From contig DERO01000003.1 in assembly GCA_002360945.1 (NCBI GenBank), forward strand, positions 202,785 to 266,784: 64,000 nucleotides of DNA, in the 5' to 3' direction. The notes below the pieces were generated by a model. The model was not told where the DNA came from and did not search any database. It saw only the letters and a program-made list of their open reading frames with translations. Positions 40,475 through 51,195 of this stretch are shown piece by piece. Made by a program: the position numbers and the translations under genes. Numbering within the stretch: position 1 is the first letter of the stretch; every line of letters starts with the position of its first letter. The stretch is from Leclercia adecarboxylata. GTDB taxonomy: Bacteria; Pseudomonadota; Gammaproteobacteria; Enterobacterales; Enterobacteriaceae.

Positions 40475-41011
40475 ATGAAACATACTGTTGAAGTGATGAT
40501 CCCGGAAGCGGAGATCAAAGCGCGTATCGCCGAACTCGGTCGTCAGATCACCGAACACTATAAAGACAGCGGCAGCGAGATGGTGCTGGTGGGTTTGTTA
40601 CGCGGTTCCTTCATGTTTATGGCCGATCTCTGCCGCGAAGTGCAGGTTTCCCATGAAGTCGATTTTATGACCGCCTCCAGCTATGGCAGCGGGATGTCGA
40701 CCACTCGTGATGTGAAAATCCTGAAAGACCTGGATGAAGACATTCGCGGCAAAGATGTTCTGATTGTTGAAGACATCATCGACTCCGGCAACACCCTGTC
40801 GAAGGTGCGCGAAATTCTCAGCCTGCGTGGACCTAAATCACTGGCGATCTGTACCCTGCTGGACAAACCTGAGCGCCGTGAAGTGCAGGTTCCCGTGGAG
40901 TATGTCGGCTTCTCGATTCCGGATGAATTCGTGGTGGGCTACGGCATTGACTACGCTCAGCGCTATCGCCATCTGCCGTATGTTGGCAAAGTAGTGCTGC
41001 TGGACGAGTAA
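40475..41011 (+). CDS. hpt: hypoxanthine phosphoribosyltransferase Hpt
   Basis: Purine salvage: hypoxanthine (and weakly guanine) plus PRPP to IMP/GMP. The PRPP-binding motif [13 protein letters not shown] is intact, and the 178-residue length equals E. coli. Divergent from gcd and convergent with can. Confidence 0.98.
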   Translation: MKHTVEVMIPEAEIKARIAELGRQITEHYKDSGSEMVLVGLLRGSFMFMADLCREVQVSHEVDFMTASSYGSGMSTTRDVKILKDLDEDIRGKDVLIVEDIIDSGNTLSKVREILSLRGPKSLAICTLLDKPERREVQVPVEYVGFSIPDEFVVGYGIDYAQRYRHLPYVGKVVLLDE

Positions 41012-41019
41012 GGTGGGTT

Positions 41020-41067
41020 GGGTGCGGCCTGATGCCCTCACCCCGGCCCTCTCCCGTGGGAGAGGGG
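41020..41067. repeat. second-unit palindromic repeat after hpt
   Basis: GGTGCGGCCTGATGCCCTCA followed by CCCTCTCCC GTGGGAGAGGGGG. Closely matches 37794-37840 and 54994-55040; the upstream REP half is missing here. Confidence 0.88.
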
Positions 41068-41076
41068 GCAAACACT

Positions 41077-41109
41077 AAAAACGGCAACTTGCGTTGCCGT
41101 TTTGCTTTT
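41077..41109. terminator. bidirectional terminator between hpt and can
   Basis: AAAAACGGCAAC, loop TTGC, GTTGCCGTTTTGCTTTT. Same sequence as the cueO-gcd terminator apart from the loop. Confidence 0.88.
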
Positions 41110-41770
41110 ACTTGTGATTATCGTGCTTCTGGGTGAGGTTAGAGACGCCCCGACGGTAGCGCTGTTCCAGCGTTTCCCGGTTGGTGGCGGTCACTTCCAG
41201 ATCGCGCAGCAGGCCATCGTGAATACCGTACGCCCAGCCGTGGATCGTCACTTTCTGCCCGCGTTTCCAGGCCGACTGCATAATGGTGGAGTGACCCAGG
41301 TTGTACACCTGCTCCATCACGTTCAGCTCACACAGGGTATCCAGGCGACGATCCTGCGGCATTTGCCCCAGCAGTGAGCTATGTTTGAACCAGATATCAC
41401 GAATGTGCAGCAGCCAGTTGTCGATTAGACCCAGCTCCGTGTTCTCGACCGCCGCCTGGACGCCGCCGCAGCCGTAGTGACCGCAGATAATGATGTGTTC
41501 TACTTCCAGCACGTCGACCGCATACTGCACCACGGACAGACAGTTCAGATCGGTGTGGATCACGAGGTTTGCGACGTTACGGTGAACAAAGAGTTCGCCC
41601 GGTTCGAGGCCAGTCAGACGTTCAGCGGGAACGCGGCTGTCGGAGCATCCAATCCACAGAAAGCGTGGTTTCTGTGCCTGTGACAGTTTCTCAAAAAATC
41701 CGGAATCTTCTTCCAGCAGCATCTTTGACCATAGTGCGTTATTGCTGATGAGTGTATCTATGTCATTCAT
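41108..41770 (-). CDS. can: beta-class carbonic anhydrase Can
   Basis: Zinc enzyme supplying bicarbonate for carboxylases; essential in air for E. coli. Zinc ligands Cys42 and Asp44 (GCSDSRVP), then His98 and Cys101 (HYGCGG), are present. 220 residues, as in E. coli (formerly YadF). Divergent from yadG. Confidence 0.98.
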   Translation of the reverse strand: MNDIDTLISNNALWSKMLLEEDSGFFEKLSQAQKPRFLWIGCSDSRVPAERLTGLEPGELFVHRNVANLVIHTDLNCLSVVQYAVDVLEVEHIIICGHYGCGGVQAAVENTELGLIDNWLLHIRDIWFKHSSLLGQMPQDRRLDTLCELNVMEQVYNLGHSTIMQSAWKRGQKVTIHGWAYGIHDGLLRDLEVTATNRETLEQRYRRGVSNLTQKHDNHK

Positions 41771-41877
41771 GGAGATAAACGGCCTGTAACCGGGTTAATG
41801 CGTTGCGCTAATATAGGGCAACTCGATTTCTTTTAAAACAACACTTCGCGTGTCAGCACTATAGGTAACTCTATTTC

Positions 41878-42804
41878 ATGACCATTGCACTGGAGCTCGA
41901 GCAGCTTAAAAAAACCTATCCGGGTGGTGTCCAGGCACTGCGCGGCATAGATCTTAAAGTCGAAGCCGGTGATTTTTATGCGCTTCTGGGGCCCAACGGG
42001 GCAGGCAAGTCCACCACCATCGGCATTATCAGCTCGCTGGTGAATAAATCCTCCGGCCACGTAAAGGTCTTCGGCTACGACCTGGAAAAAGACGTCGTGA
42101 ACGCCAAGCGCCAGCTGGGGCTGGTGCCGCAGGAGTTCAACTTCAACCCGTTTGAGACCGTGCAGCAGATTGTGGTCAACCAGGCGGGCTATTACGGCGT
42201 GGAGCGTAAAGAGGCGGTTGAGCGCAGCGAAAAGTACCTTAAACAGCTCGATTTGTGGGAAAAACGCAACGAACGTGCGCGGATGCTGTCCGGTGGTATG
42301 AAGCGTCGTCTGATGATTGCCCGGGCGTTAATGCATGAGCCAAAGCTGCTAATTCTGGATGAACCCACTGCCGGGGTGGATATCGAACTTCGCCGCTCGA
42401 TGTGGGGCTTTTTGAAGGATTTAAACGACAAAGGCACCACCATCATCCTCACCACCCACTATCTGGAAGAGGCGGAGATGCTGTGCCGTAACATCGGCAT
42501 CATTCAGCACGGTACGCTGGTAGAAAACACCTCGATGAAGAACCTGCTCTCCAAGCTGAAATCAGAAACCTTCATTCTCGATCTGGCGGCGAAAAGCGCG
42601 CTGCCGAAGCTGGAAGGTTATAACTATCGTTTGGTCGATACCTCCACCCTGGAAGTGGAAGTCCTGCGCGAGCAGGGGATCAACAGCGTCTTCAGCCAAC
42701 TGAGCCAGCAGGGGATTCAGGTATTAAGTATGCGTAATAAAGCCAACCGACTGGAAGAGCTGTTCGTCTCGCTGGTCCATGAGAAACAAGGAGATCGCGC
42801 ATGA
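41878..42804 (+). CDS. yadG: ABC transporter ATPase YadG
   Basis: Cytoplasmic ATPase of an ABC-2-type exporter with unknown substrate. Walker A GPNGAGKS, signature LSGGMKRR and Walker B LLILDEPTAGVD are in order. 308 residues, as in E. coli. Overlaps yadH by four bases, so the two form one exporter. Confidence 0.97.
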   Translation: MTIALELEQLKKTYPGGVQALRGIDLKVEAGDFYALLGPNGAGKSTTIGIISSLVNKSSGHVKVFGYDLEKDVVNAKRQLGLVPQEFNFNPFETVQQIVVNQAGYYGVERKEAVERSEKYLKQLDLWEKRNERARMLSGGMKRRLMIARALMHEPKLLILDEPTAGVDIELRRSMWGFLKDLNDKGTTIILTTHYLEEAEMLCRNIGIIQHGTLVENTSMKNLLSKLKSETFILDLAAKSALPKLEGYNYRLVDTSTLEVEVLREQGINSVFSQLSQQGIQVLSMRNKANRLEELFVSLVHEKQGDRA

Positions 42805-43571
42805 TGCAGCTTTACTGGGTGGCGCTGAAAAGTATCTGGGCCAAAGAGATCAACCGCTTTATGCGCATCTGGATCCAGACCCTGGTGCCGCCGGTGATCA
42901 CCATGACCCTCTACTTTATTATCTTCGGCAACCTGATTGGCTCGCGGATCGGCGAGATGCACGGCTTCACCTACATGCAGTTTATCGTGCCCGGGTTGAT
43001 CATGATGGCGGTGATCACCAACGCCTACGCCAACGTGGCCTCGTCATTCTTTAGCGCCAAGTTCCAGCGCAATATCGAAGAGCTGCTGGTGGCCCCGGTG
43101 CCTACCCACGTGATCATCGCCGGCTACGTCGGTGGCGGCGTGGCGCGTGGCCTGTGCGTCGGGGTGCTGGTGACGGCGATTTCCCTGTTCTTTGTGCCGT
43201 TCCAGGTGCACTCCTGGCTGTTTGTCGCCCTGACGCTGCTGCTGACGGCGGTGCTGTTCTCGCTGGCCGGTCTGTTGAATGCGGTATTCGCCAAAACCTT
43301 TGACGATATCAGCCTGATCCCGACCTTCGTCCTGACGCCGCTGACCTACCTCGGCGGGGTGTTCTACTCCCTGACGCTGCTGCCGCCGTTCTGGCAGGGG
43401 CTGTCACACCTGAACCCGATCGTCTATATGATCAGCGGCTTCCGCTTTGGCTTCCTCGGTATTTCCGACGTGCCGCTGGTGACCACCGTCGGCGTGCTGG
43501 TGATCTTTATCGTGGCCTTCTATCTGCTGTGCTGGAACCTGATCCAGCGCGGACGCGGACTGCGCAGCTGA
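42801..43571 (+). CDS. yadH: ABC-2 type permease YadH
   Basis: Membrane partner of YadG: about six hydrophobic segments and an ABC-2 membrane domain, 256 residues as in E. coli. Its start lies within the yadG stop (ATGA overlap). Substrate unknown. Confidence 0.96.
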   Translation: MMQLYWVALKSIWAKEINRFMRIWIQTLVPPVITMTLYFIIFGNLIGSRIGEMHGFTYMQFIVPGLIMMAVITNAYANVASSFFSAKFQRNIEELLVAPVPTHVIIAGYVGGGVARGLCVGVLVTAISLFFVPFQVHSWLFVALTLLLTAVLFSLAGLLNAVFAKTFDDISLIPTFVLTPLTYLGGVFYSLTLLPPFWQGLSHLNPIVYMISGFRFGFLGISDVPLVTTVGVLVIFIVAFYLLCWNLIQRGRGLRS

Positions 43572-43577
43572 TCCTCA

Positions 43578-43612
43578 GGCCCGGCGGCGTTCTGTTGCCG
43601 GGCCGGTTTATT
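43578..43612 (+). terminator. hairpin after yadH
   Basis: GCCCGGC (43579-43585) pairs with GCCGGGC (43597-43603), followed by CGGTTTATTG. Moderate terminator. Confidence 0.55.
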
Positions 43613-43676
43613 GACCATCATCACCCCCTTACTTCCCCGACCCCGCTAGACTACCCCTTTCTGATGAGAGGTGACG

Positions 43677-44117
43677 ATGCTGGGTTGGGTAATCACGTGC
43701 CATGATGAACATGCGCAGGAGATGGCGGAGAAGCTCGCCGTCCGCTTTGGGCCGCTGGTGCAGTGCAAGGTGGTCAATTTCTGGCGCGGATTAAGCGTTA
43801 ATATGCTCAGCCGCATGCTGTGCGATGCCCAGCATCAGGTCGACAGCGGTGACGGGGTGATCTTCCTGACCGATATCTCCGGTGCTGCCCCCTATCGCGC
43901 GGCGGCGCTGCTCAGCCACAAGCACGACAACTGCGAAGTGATCTCCGGGATTAGCTATCTATTGCTGGAGATGATGTATCCCCTGCGGGAGATGACCGAC
44001 AGCATCGGCTTTCGCGACACCATCGTTGCCCGCGGCGCGCCGGAAGTCAGCAGCCTGTGGCATCAGCAGCAGAAAAATCCGCCCTTTGTCCTGCTCCATG
44101 GTCTGGAGAAATATTAA
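43677..44117 (+). CDS. yadI: PTS EIIA mannose-family protein YadI
   Basis: EIIA-Man-like phosphotransfer protein of 146 residues, as in E. coli. MLGWVITCHDEHAQE carries the expected phospho-accepting His9, and GVIFLTDISGAAPYRAAALLS is the family core. No EIIB, EIIC or EIID partner is nearby, so it may act as an orphan regulator. ATG 43677 is preferred over the GTG at 43671, because GAGAGG is better spaced. Confidence 0.92.
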   Translation: MLGWVITCHDEHAQEMAEKLAVRFGPLVQCKVVNFWRGLSVNMLSRMLCDAQHQVDSGDGVIFLTDISGAAPYRAAALLSHKHDNCEVISGISYLLLEMMYPLREMTDSIGFRDTIVARGAPEVSSLWHQQQKNPPFVLLHGLEKY

Positions 44118-44179
44118 GCATTGGTATTGCTGGCGCTTTTGTTACAATGACGCCAGTTTTTCGTGCTGAATAAATCCCT

Positions 44180-45427
44180 ATGCTCTCGCGTATTTTTTTC
44201 CTGCTTCTGCTGCTGGTCTCCGGCGGCGTGTCTGCCACTCTGATCGGCCAGCAAGTGCTCCCGCCCCGCTATATGCAAACCACTGAGGATGCCGCCATCT
44301 GGGCGCAGGTGGGCAACCAGGTCGTCACCGTCGGCAACGTGCGTGCCGGGCAAATCATTGCGGTGGTGCCCACGGCGGCGGATTACTATGAGTTCCGCTT
44401 TGGCTTTGGCACCGGCTTTATCGATAGAGACCATCTGGGTGAAGTACAGGGAAAGCAGCGCGTGGAGGACAGCCTCGGCGATCTGAACAAGCCGCTCAGC
44501 AACCAGAACCTGATTACCTGGAAGGATACGCCGGTCTACAACGCCCCCAATGCCGGCAGCGCGCCCTTTGGCACACTGGCGGACAATCTGCGTTATCCGA
44601 TCCTCAGCAAGCTGAAGGATCGGCTTAATCAGACCTGGTATCAGATCCGCATTGCTAACCGCCTGGCCTGGATCAGCAGCCTGGACGCACAGGAGGATAA
44701 CGGCCTGCCGGTGCTGACCTATCACCATATCCTGCGCGATGAAGAGAACACCCGTTATCGCCATACCTCCACCACCACCAGCGTGCGTGCCTTCAATAAT
44801 CAGATGGCCTGGCTGCGCGATCAGGGCTACACCACGCTGAGCCTGTACCAGTTGGAAGGCTACGTACGTAACAAGATGAACCTGCCGGCGCGCGCGGTGG
44901 TGATCACCTTTGACGACGGCCTGAAGTCGGTCAGCCGCTACGCCTGGCCGATCCTGAAGCAGTACGGTTTTCACGCCACGGCGTTTATTATCTCCTCGCG
45001 GATCAAAGCCCATCCGCTGAAATGGGATCCAAAAACGCTGCAGTTTATGAGCATTTCCGAGCTGCGTGAGATCCAGGACGTGTTTGACGTGCAGTCGCAC
45101 ACCCATTTCCTGCATCGGGTGGATGCCAATCGTCATCCGATTCTGCTGAGCCGCAGCTATCAGAACGTATTGATGGACTTTAAACACTCTCGCCGCGCGC
45201 TGGCGCAGTTTAACCCGCACGTGCTCTATCTCTCCTACCCGTTCGGCGGCTATAACGATATCGCGGTGAAAGCGGCTAACGACGCAGGGTTTCACCTGGC
45301 GGTGACCACGGTGAAAGGGAAGGTAAAACCGGGGGATAATCCATTCCTGCTGAAGCGCTTATACGTTCTCAGGACGGACTCGTTAGAGACGATGTCGCGG
45401 CTGATCGGTAATCAGCCGCAAGGATAA
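44180..45427 (+). CDS. yadE: polysaccharide deacetylase-like protein YadE
   Basis: Exported protein with an N-terminal signal ([18 protein letters not shown]) and a C-terminal NodB-homology domain: [11 protein letters not shown] gives the metal-binding Asp pair, and [10 protein letters not shown] and YPFGGYND follow. The middle part (residues 25-170) looks SH3-like. 415 residues, against 409 in E. coli. Substrate is not known. Convergent with panD, with three bases between stops. Confidence 0.93.
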   Translation: MLSRIFFLLLLLVSGGVSATLIGQQVLPPRYMQTTEDAAIWAQVGNQVVTVGNVRAGQIIAVVPTAADYYEFRFGFGTGFIDRDHLGEVQGKQRVEDSLGDLNKPLSNQNLITWKDTPVYNAPNAGSAPFGTLADNLRYPILSKLKDRLNQTWYQIRIANRLAWISSLDAQEDNGLPVLTYHHILRDEENTRYRHTSTTTSVRAFNNQMAWLRDQGYTTLSLYQLEGYVRNKMNLPARAVVITFDDGLKSVSRYAWPILKQYGFHATAFIISSRIKAHPLKWDPKTLQFMSISELREIQDVFDVQSHTHFLHRVDANRHPILLSRSYQNVLMDFKHSRRALAQFNPHVLYLSYPFGGYNDIAVKAANDAGFHLAVTTVKGKVKPGDNPFLLKRLYVLRTDSLETMSRLIGNQPQG

Positions 45428-45430
45428 CGA

Positions 45431-45811
45431 TCAGGCGACCTGAACCGGAATCGCTTTCGCGAGACGCTTCATGTCGTTATCCCCTTCAAAATACGCCACT
45501 TTAGGCTGCCAGCGGCGTGCTTCTTCATCGGACATCATGACAAAGCTGGCGATGATGACGATGTCACCCACGCTGGCGCAGTGCGCGGCCGCACCGTTGA
45601 CGGAGATAATTTTAGAACCACGTTCAGCCGCGATAGCGTAGGTTGAGAAACGGTTGCCGTTACTCACGTTCCAGATATCAATGGCTTCGTTTTCAAGAAT
45701 ACCCGCTGCGTCGAGAAAATCCTGATCGATCGCGCAGGAGCCTTCATAATGCAGATCGGCCTGCGTGACCTTCACACGGTGAAGCTTACCTTGCAGCATT
45801 TTGCGAATCAT
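45431..45811 (-). CDS. panD: aspartate 1-decarboxylase proenzyme PanD
   Basis: Makes beta-alanine for pantothenate. Self-processing occurs at Gly24-Ser25 in [10 protein letters not shown] to form the pyruvoyl cofactor. 126 residues, as in E. coli. The transposase-like yadD that separates panD and panC in E. coli K-12 is absent; the gap is 84 bases. Confidence 0.98.
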   Translation of the reverse strand: MIRKMLQGKLHRVKVTQADLHYEGSCAIDQDFLDAAGILENEAIDIWNVSNGNRFSTYAIAAERGSKIISVNGAAAHCASVGDIVIIASFVMMSDEEARRWQPKVAYFEGDNDMKRLAKAIPVQVA

Positions 45812-45895
45812 GACGTTACCTTAACTCTTTGTCGTATCCCCTCCCGAAGAAGGGGCTGATGAAAACTAATCCGTTAGCATGGATATGCTCAGCGC

Positions 45896-46750
45896 TTACT
45901 GAGCCAGTTCAACTACTGTGTTATCGATCAGACGCGCCTGGCCAAGCCATGCGGCCACCAGGATCACCGCGCGTTTGCTGTCAGGAGAGAGCGCCAGCAG
46001 GGTGTCGGCATCGCGGATCTGTACGTCGTCAGCCCGTAAGCCGCCATCGTTCAGCGCCTGTTCCGCCATCGCCACGATCTCTTCGCTGCTCAATTCTTTG
46101 TTTTTCAGCTGGGTCGCCATGGTGCTCATCACCTTGTACAGGCCCGGCGCGATTTTACGCTGCTCGGCGGTGAGGTAGCCGTTGCGCGAACTCAGCGCCA
46201 GGCCATCTTTGGCGCGCACGATCGGCACGCCAACGATGTCGATGTCGTAGCCCATGTCGGCCACCATCTTGCGGATCAGCGCCAGCTGCTGGAAATCTTT
46301 CTCGCCGAAGCAGGCGATATCCGGCTGCACCAGGTTAAACAGCTTGCTGACGATGGTGGAGACGCCGCGGAAGTGACCCGGACGGCTGGCCCCTTCCAGC
46401 ATGGTGGAGATACCCGGCACGTCGACAAAGGTGGTCTCTTCCGTGCCTTTCGGGTAGATGTCCGCCGGGGCAGGGGAGAAGACAAAGTCCACCTTATGCT
46501 TTTTCAGCTTCTCGCAGTCTTCCTGCAGCGTGCGCGGGTAGCGCGCCAGGTCGTCGGCCCGGTCGAACTGCATCGGGTTAACGAAAATACTCACCACCAC
46601 CACATCGGCGCGGGCTTTGGCTTCGTCCACCAGCTTCATGTGACCGTCATGCAGGTTGCCCATGGTGGGCACCAGTGCGATACGTTTACCTTCCTGGCGC
46701 AAACGGCGAATGTGCTGGCGCAGCAGCGGCAGAGTTTCAATGATTAGCAC
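45896..46750 (-). CDS. panC: pantothenate synthetase PanC
   Basis: Joins pantoate and beta-alanine using ATP via a pantoyl-adenylate. The HIGH-like motif [10 protein letters not shown] and KMSKS-like [10 protein letters not shown] are present. 284 residues, one more than E. coli. Eleven bases after panB, same operon. Confidence 0.98.
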   Translation of the reverse strand: MLIIETLPLLRQHIRRLRQEGKRIALVPTMGNLHDGHMKLVDEAKARADVVVVSIFVNPMQFDRADDLARYPRTLQEDCEKLKKHKVDFVFSPAPADIYPKGTEETTFVDVPGISTMLEGASRPGHFRGVSTIVSKLFNLVQPDIACFGEKDFQQLALIRKMVADMGYDIDIVGVPIVRAKDGLALSSRNGYLTAEQRKIAPGLYKVMSTMATQLKNKELSSEEIVAMAEQALNDGGLRADDVQIRDADTLLALSPDSKRAVILVAAWLGQARLIDNTVVELAQ

Positions 46751-46761
46751 AACAAGACTCC

Positions 46762-47553
46762 TTACTGGAAACTGTGTTCTTCACCCGGGTAGACACCCGA
46801 TTCAACGTCGGCAATATACTGCCTGACCGCGCCGCGCATGTCGCCTGCGTCGCTAAGGAAATTCTTCGCAAATTTCGGGATATGCCCGCCGGTGATGCCA
46901 AAGGCGTCGTGCATTACCAGGATCTGGCCGTCGGTGACGTTACCGGCCCCGATGCCGATCACCGGAATGGTCAGCGCGTCGGTGATACGTTTCGCCAGCG
47001 CGACCGGCACGCACTCCAGCACCAGCAGCTGTGCACCTGCGGCTTCTAAAGCTCGCGCATCATCAAACAGCGTCTGGGCGGCGTCACCGCGTCCCTGTAC
47101 CTTATAGCCGCCAAAAATATTGACCGACTGCGGGGTTAATCCCAGATGGCCGCAGACCGGCACCGCGCGCTCGGTGAGCATGCGGACGGTCTCAACCAGC
47201 CAGGCGCCGCCTTCCACTTTGACCATGTTGGCCCCGGCACGCATCACCGTGGCGGCATTCTCAAACGCCTGCTCCGGCGTGGCGTAAGCCATAAACGGCA
47301 GGTCGGCGAGCAGCAGACAGGCAGGTGCCCCGCGACGCACCGCCCGGGTGTGGTAAGCAATATCCTCTACCGTTACCGGCAGCGTGGAGTCATGTCCCTG
47401 GACCGTCATCCCTAACGAGTCGCCAACCAGCATGACGTTAATGCCCTCTTCGGCAAAGAGTTTGGCGAAGCTGTAGTCATAGGCGGTAATGGTGGCGAAG
47501 CGCTGCTTGTCCTGTTTGCATTTCTGCAGGGTGGCGATGGTGGTTGGTTTCAT
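46762..47553 (-). CDS. panB: ketopantoate hydroxymethyltransferase PanB
   Basis: Adds a hydroxymethyl group from methylene-tetrahydrofolate to 2-ketoisovalerate, first step to pantoate. TIM-barrel motifs [29 protein letters not shown] and [14 protein letters not shown] are intact. The start at 47553 ([11 protein letters not shown]) gives 263 residues; the 21 further upstream codons are not homologous. First gene of panB-panC. Confidence 0.98.
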   Translation of the reverse strand: MKPTTIATLQKCKQDKQRFATITAYDYSFAKLFAEEGINVMLVGDSLGMTVQGHDSTLPVTVEDIAYHTRAVRRGAPACLLLADLPFMAYATPEQAFENAATVMRAGANMVKVEGGAWLVETVRMLTERAVPVCGHLGLTPQSVNIFGGYKVQGRGDAAQTLFDDARALEAAGAQLLVLECVPVALAKRITDALTIPVIGIGAGNVTDGQILVMHDAFGITGGHIPKFAKNFLSDAGDMRGAVRQYIADVESGVYPGEEHSFQ

Positions 47554-47675
47554 ACTGTTTCCTGATAGCCCAAAGCGAATCTTTGCGCATTCTAACAGTA
47601 ACATTCGAGGGAACAATGATTTTAGGTAACCGATTAACCATAAATATTTCAGGGTTAATCAACGGAAATTTGATG

Positions 47676-48155
47676 CTACCAGCGGGCGGGTTTTTCGGCG
47701 TTCAACTGCGCCAGCAGGGCGCTCAGGCTTTCGCCGTCGGGGAAGATCAGGTCAGGGGCAATTTCGAACAGCGGCCAGAGCATAAAGCCGCGGCGCTTCA
47801 TGTCGTAATGCGGCACCGTCAGGCGCTCGGTGTTAATCACCGCATCACCAAACAGCATGATGTCCAGGTCGAGGGTGCGCGGTCCCCAGCGCTCTTCTTT
47901 ACGCACGCGACCCTGCTGCAACTCGATGCGCTGGGTGTTGTCCAGCAGCGCGTCGGCGCTGAGTGCCGTGTCGAGTGCGATGGCGGCGTTGAGGTAGTCG
48001 GGCTGATCCTGCGGGCCCAGCGGGGGGGTGCGGTAAAACGAGGAGAGGGCGACAACGCGGGTCTGCGGGATATCGCCCAGCGCCTGAACGGCAGCATTGA
48101 CCTGCTCCAGAGGAGAGGCCAGATTGCTGCCAATGGCGATGTACGCCAGCGTCAT
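47676..48155 (-). CDS. folK: HPPK, 2-amino-4-hydroxy-6-hydroxymethyldihydropteridine pyrophosphokinase FolK
   Basis: Pyrophosphorylates the pterin precursor of folate. [12 protein letters not shown] and the [19 protein letters not shown] start are the family signatures. 159 residues, as in E. coli. Overlaps pcnB by four bases. In E. coli K-12 a fimbrial cluster lies between panB and folK; here the gap is only 122 bases. Confidence 0.98.
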   Translation of the reverse strand: MTLAYIAIGSNLASPLEQVNAAVQALGDIPQTRVVALSSFYRTPPLGPQDQPDYLNAAIALDTALSADALLDNTQRIELQQGRVRKEERWGPRTLDLDIMLFGDAVINTERLTVPHYDMKRRGFMLWPLFEIAPDLIFPDGESLSALLAQLNAEKPARW

Positions 48156-49549
48156 GCCGCGCCTTCGCGACGCGGAGCGCGCTTGCGTGGACGGCGATGA
48201 CGACGACGCGGGGCCGGATCTTCATCCAGATCGCCCAGCATGTCTTTCTGCGCCGGTGGTGCGGAAACCTGGAACTCACCCCACCACTGCACCAGCAACT
48301 GCAGTTCGCGGTTGTTTTCCGCTTCGGCACGCAGGGCCATCAGATCGTAAGCCGCGCGGAATTTTGGATGCTCCATTAACTTCCACGCGCGTTTACCCTG
48401 ACGACGGGACATCCGCAGCTGAAGCTGCCAGATATCACGCACCAGCGTGGTAATGCGTTTCGGGATTGCCAGCGAGCGACAGGCTTCATCCAGCACGTCG
48501 TTGGCGGCCAGCGCGAAGGCATCGTAATAGGCCAGACCGCTTTCCTGGGCAATTTTCTGCGCCGTTTCCAGCAGCGGATACCAGAACATCGCGGCAAACA
48601 GGAACGCCGGATTCACGCGCATATCGTTCTGAATGCGGTTATCGGTATTCTTCAGCACCTGATCGATGATGCGTTCCATCGCGCTGTCACCTTTTTCGGT
48701 GAAGTTACGCGTGATGGTCGGGAACAGGGGCTGGAACAGGCTGTATTCGCGCAGCAGCTGATAGGTGGCAAAACCGTGGCCGGCCTGCAGCAGCTTCAGC
48801 GCCTCTTCAAACAGACGCGCCGGTGGCACATCGTTGATAAGCGTCGCCAGACGCGGGATTGGCTCGGCGGTCTCGGGGCTGATCTGCATATCCAGCTTGG
48901 CGGCAAAACGCACGGCACGCAGCATACGTACCGGATCTTCACGGTAGCGCGTTTCCGGGTTACCGATCAGGCGGATGATTCCGGCTTTCAGGTCCGGTAC
49001 CCCACCCACGAAATCGCGGACGGTAAAGTCAGCCACGCTGTAATAGAGGCTGTTGATCGTGAAATCGCGACGCTGGGCATCTTCTTCGATAGAGCCAAAG
49101 ATGTTGTCACGCAGCAGCATGCCGTTCTGACCCTGTTGCGAGGTCGTCCGGTCTGATGGCGTGCCTTCGTGATGACCACGGAAGGTTGCCACTTCAATGA
49201 TCTCAGGCCCAAACATGACGTGGGCGAGACGGAAGCGACGACCGACCAGGCGGCAGTTGCGGAATAATTTACGCACCTGCTCAGGCGTGGCGCTGGTGGT
49301 CACGTCAAAATCTTTTGGCTTTTTGCCCAACAGTAAGTCACGCACCCCGCCACCAACGAGATACGCCTCATAGCCAGCTTTATTCAGACGATAAAGGACC
49401 TTCAGGGCGTTTTCACTGATATCTTTGCGGGAAATAGCATGCTGCTCGCGCGGAATAACCGACATCGTATTTTGAACAATGACGTCATCCGCCATGCTCT
49501 CATCGCGGCTCAGCACCTTACGGCAAAAATTAGCGACTCGGGTAAAAAT
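48152..49549 (-). CDS. pcnB: poly(A) polymerase I PcnB (AUU start)
   Basis: Adds 3' poly(A) tails that promote RNA decay and controls ColE1 copy number. [20 protein letters not shown] holds the nucleotidyltransferase GG and DxD motif; the C-terminus is Arg-rich ([18 protein letters not shown]). ATG/GTG starts give a shortened protein, but the E. coli N-terminus [14 protein letters not shown] is encoded upstream, beginning with ATT at 49549 and preceded by GAGG. AUU is the known E. coli start, and it gives the same 465 residues. Confidence 0.93.
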   Translation of the reverse strand: MFTRVANFCRKVLSRDESMADDVIVQNTMSVIPREQHAISRKDISENALKVLYRLNKAGYEAYLVGGGVRDLLLGKKPKDFDVTTSATPEQVRKLFRNCRLVGRRFRLAHVMFGPEIIEVATFRGHHEGTPSDRTTSQQGQNGMLLRDNIFGSIEEDAQRRDFTINSLYYSVADFTVRDFVGGVPDLKAGIIRLIGNPETRYREDPVRMLRAVRFAAKLDMQISPETAEPIPRLATLINDVPPARLFEEALKLLQAGHGFATYQLLREYSLFQPLFPTITRNFTEKGDSAMERIIDQVLKNTDNRIQNDMRVNPAFLFAAMFWYPLLETAQKIAQESGLAYYDAFALAANDVLDEACRSLAIPKRITTLVRDIWQLQLRMSRRQGKRAWKLMEHPKFRAAYDLMALRAEAENNRELQLLVQWWGEFQVSAPPAQKDMLGDLDEDPAPRRRHRRPRKRAPRREGAA

Positions 49550-49602
49550 AGTACACCTCGGTAGTGTGTGTTTCAGAATTCAGGACAAAAAATAGCGGCT
49601 AA

Positions 49603-50490
49603 TCATAGCTCAGCGAGACGCATTTGAGAATGCTGGATTTTCGGCACACGGTTTAGCGACCACTGGGCCGCCGCTTTTTCCAGTAATTCATCGGTTCGCA
49701 GATCCTGCCACTCATGTGTTACATCCTGGTTTAGGAATTGTAAAGCATTGATAAGAACAGGGCGAGGATCGCCCGTCGGTAATGCGGGGGCATGATTCTG
49801 TTTCGAGAGTTTCATCCCTTTTTCATTCACCACCAGCGGCAAATGGATATAGTCCGGAACCGGCCAGCCAAACAGCTGGTAGAGGGAAATCTGTCGTACG
49901 GTAGGTTCGATCAGATCGGCCCCGCGGACGATTTCGTTTACCCCCTGGAAATGGTCATCCACCACCACCGCCAGATTGTAAGCAAACAGTCCGTCCCGGC
50001 GGTGGATAATAAAATCCTCGTCCGCCAGGCGTGGATCGGCGTGGAGTTCGCCCTGGAGCTGGTCGGTAAAGCGGGTGACCGGATGCTGTTGCACCACGCG
50101 CACCGCGGCGTTCTCCGGGCCGTGATGCAGGGTGCGGCAATGGCCGTCATAGACGCCGCCGACGTTCTGAATGCGCGCCCGGGTGCAGGTGCAGTAGTAA
50201 GAGAGGCCCTGGTCATGCAGCCAGGCCAGGCGTTCGCGATAGGCATCGTGACGCTGAGACTGCCACAGCACTTCGCCGTCCCAGTGCAGGCCGTAATGTT
50301 CCAGCTGACGCAGAATGGTCTCTGCTGCACCGGGAACTTCACGCGGGGGGTCAATATCTTCGATACGCACGCGCCAGATACCCTGACGGGCACGGGCTTG
50401 CAGATAGCTGCCAAGCGCGGCAATGAGCGAGCCAAAATGCAGTTCGCCAGAAGGGGATGGCGCGAAGCGCCCAATATAGTCAGCAGGCAT
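49603..50490 (-). CDS. gluQ: glutamyl-Q tRNA(Asp) synthetase GluQ
   Basis: Attaches glutamate to queuosine at position 34 of tRNA-Asp. It resembles the catalytic half of glutamyl-tRNA synthetase: [16 protein letters not shown] (HIGH region), a Cys-rich zinc segment [10 protein letters not shown], and [11 protein letters not shown] (KMSKS). 295 residues. ATG 50490 is chosen over GTG 50496. Lies after dksA behind a terminator hairpin. Confidence 0.95.
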   Translation of the reverse strand: MPADYIGRFAPSPSGELHFGSLIAALGSYLQARARQGIWRVRIEDIDPPREVPGAAETILRQLEHYGLHWDGEVLWQSQRHDAYRERLAWLHDQGLSYYCTCTRARIQNVGGVYDGHCRTLHHGPENAAVRVVQQHPVTRFTDQLQGELHADPRLADEDFIIHRRDGLFAYNLAVVVDDHFQGVNEIVRGADLIEPTVRQISLYQLFGWPVPDYIHLPLVVNEKGMKLSKQNHAPALPTGDPRPVLINALQFLNQDVTHEWQDLRTDELLEKAAAQWSLNRVPKIQHSQMRLAEL

Positions 50491-50514
50491 AATCACACAG
50501 CGCAGAAAGTAATC

Positions 50515-50536
50515 AGGCGGGAGAAAACTCCCGCCT
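50515..50536 (-). terminator. terminator hairpin between dksA and gluQ
   Basis: AGGCGGGAG and CTCCCGCCT pair around a 4-base loop. A terminator at this place has been reported to limit gluQ expression from the dksA transcript in Shigella flexneri. Confidence 0.75.
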
Positions 50537-50562
50537 GTGATAGCGTTATGACAGGGTCGGTA

Positions 50563-51018
50563 TTAACCGGCCATCTGTTTTTCGCGGATTTCTGCCAGCG
50601 TTTTACAGTCGATGCACAGGTCGGCTGTTGGACGGGCTTCCAGACGACGAATGCCGATTTCGACACCGCAGGACTCGCAGAAGCCGAAATCTTCGTCTTC
50701 GACTTTTTTCAGCGTCTTCTCAATCTTCTTAATGAGCTTGCGTTCGCGGTCACGGTTACGCAGTTCGAGGCTGAACTCTTCTTCCTGGGCGGCACGGTCT
50801 ACCGGATCCGGGAAGTTAGCGGCTTCGTCCTGCATATGAGTAACGGTGCGATCGACTTCATCCCTGAGTTGATTACGCCATGCTTCAAGAATTCGCTTGA
50901 AGTGCGACAGCTGGGCTTCGTTCATATACTCTTCGCCCGGCTTCTCTTGATACGGCTCCACCCCAGCGATGGCGAGAATACTCAGGGACGATGTTTTACG
51001 GTTTTGCCCTTCTTGCAT
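50563..51018 (-). CDS. dksA: RNA polymerase-binding stringent regulator DksA
   Basis: Acts in the RNA polymerase secondary channel with ppGpp. Coiled-coil tip acidic residues lie in [14 protein letters not shown]; the C-terminal zinc finger is CESC...CIDC. 151 residues, nearly identical to E. coli. ATG 51018 follows AAGGAG; an in-frame codon six residues upstream is not supported. Confidence 0.99.
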   Translation of the reverse strand: MQEGQNRKTSSLSILAIAGVEPYQEKPGEEYMNEAQLSHFKRILEAWRNQLRDEVDRTVTHMQDEAANFPDPVDRAAQEEEFSLELRNRDRERKLIKKIEKTLKKVEDEDFGFCESCGVEIGIRRLEARPTADLCIDCKTLAEIREKQMAG

Positions 51019-51195
51019 GTTGCTTCTCCTTAACACGCACTATCGATCCCCGTGTAGGGGGAAAAATCAGGCCGCTATAAATAGCAGATGCTTTTCCGTA
51101 TGGCAATTATCTAAACGTAACACTTGACAAGCCTGTGAGGAAAAGCGTATTTGCGCACACGACCAGAACACTTAATAAACAACGCTCAACCCCTT

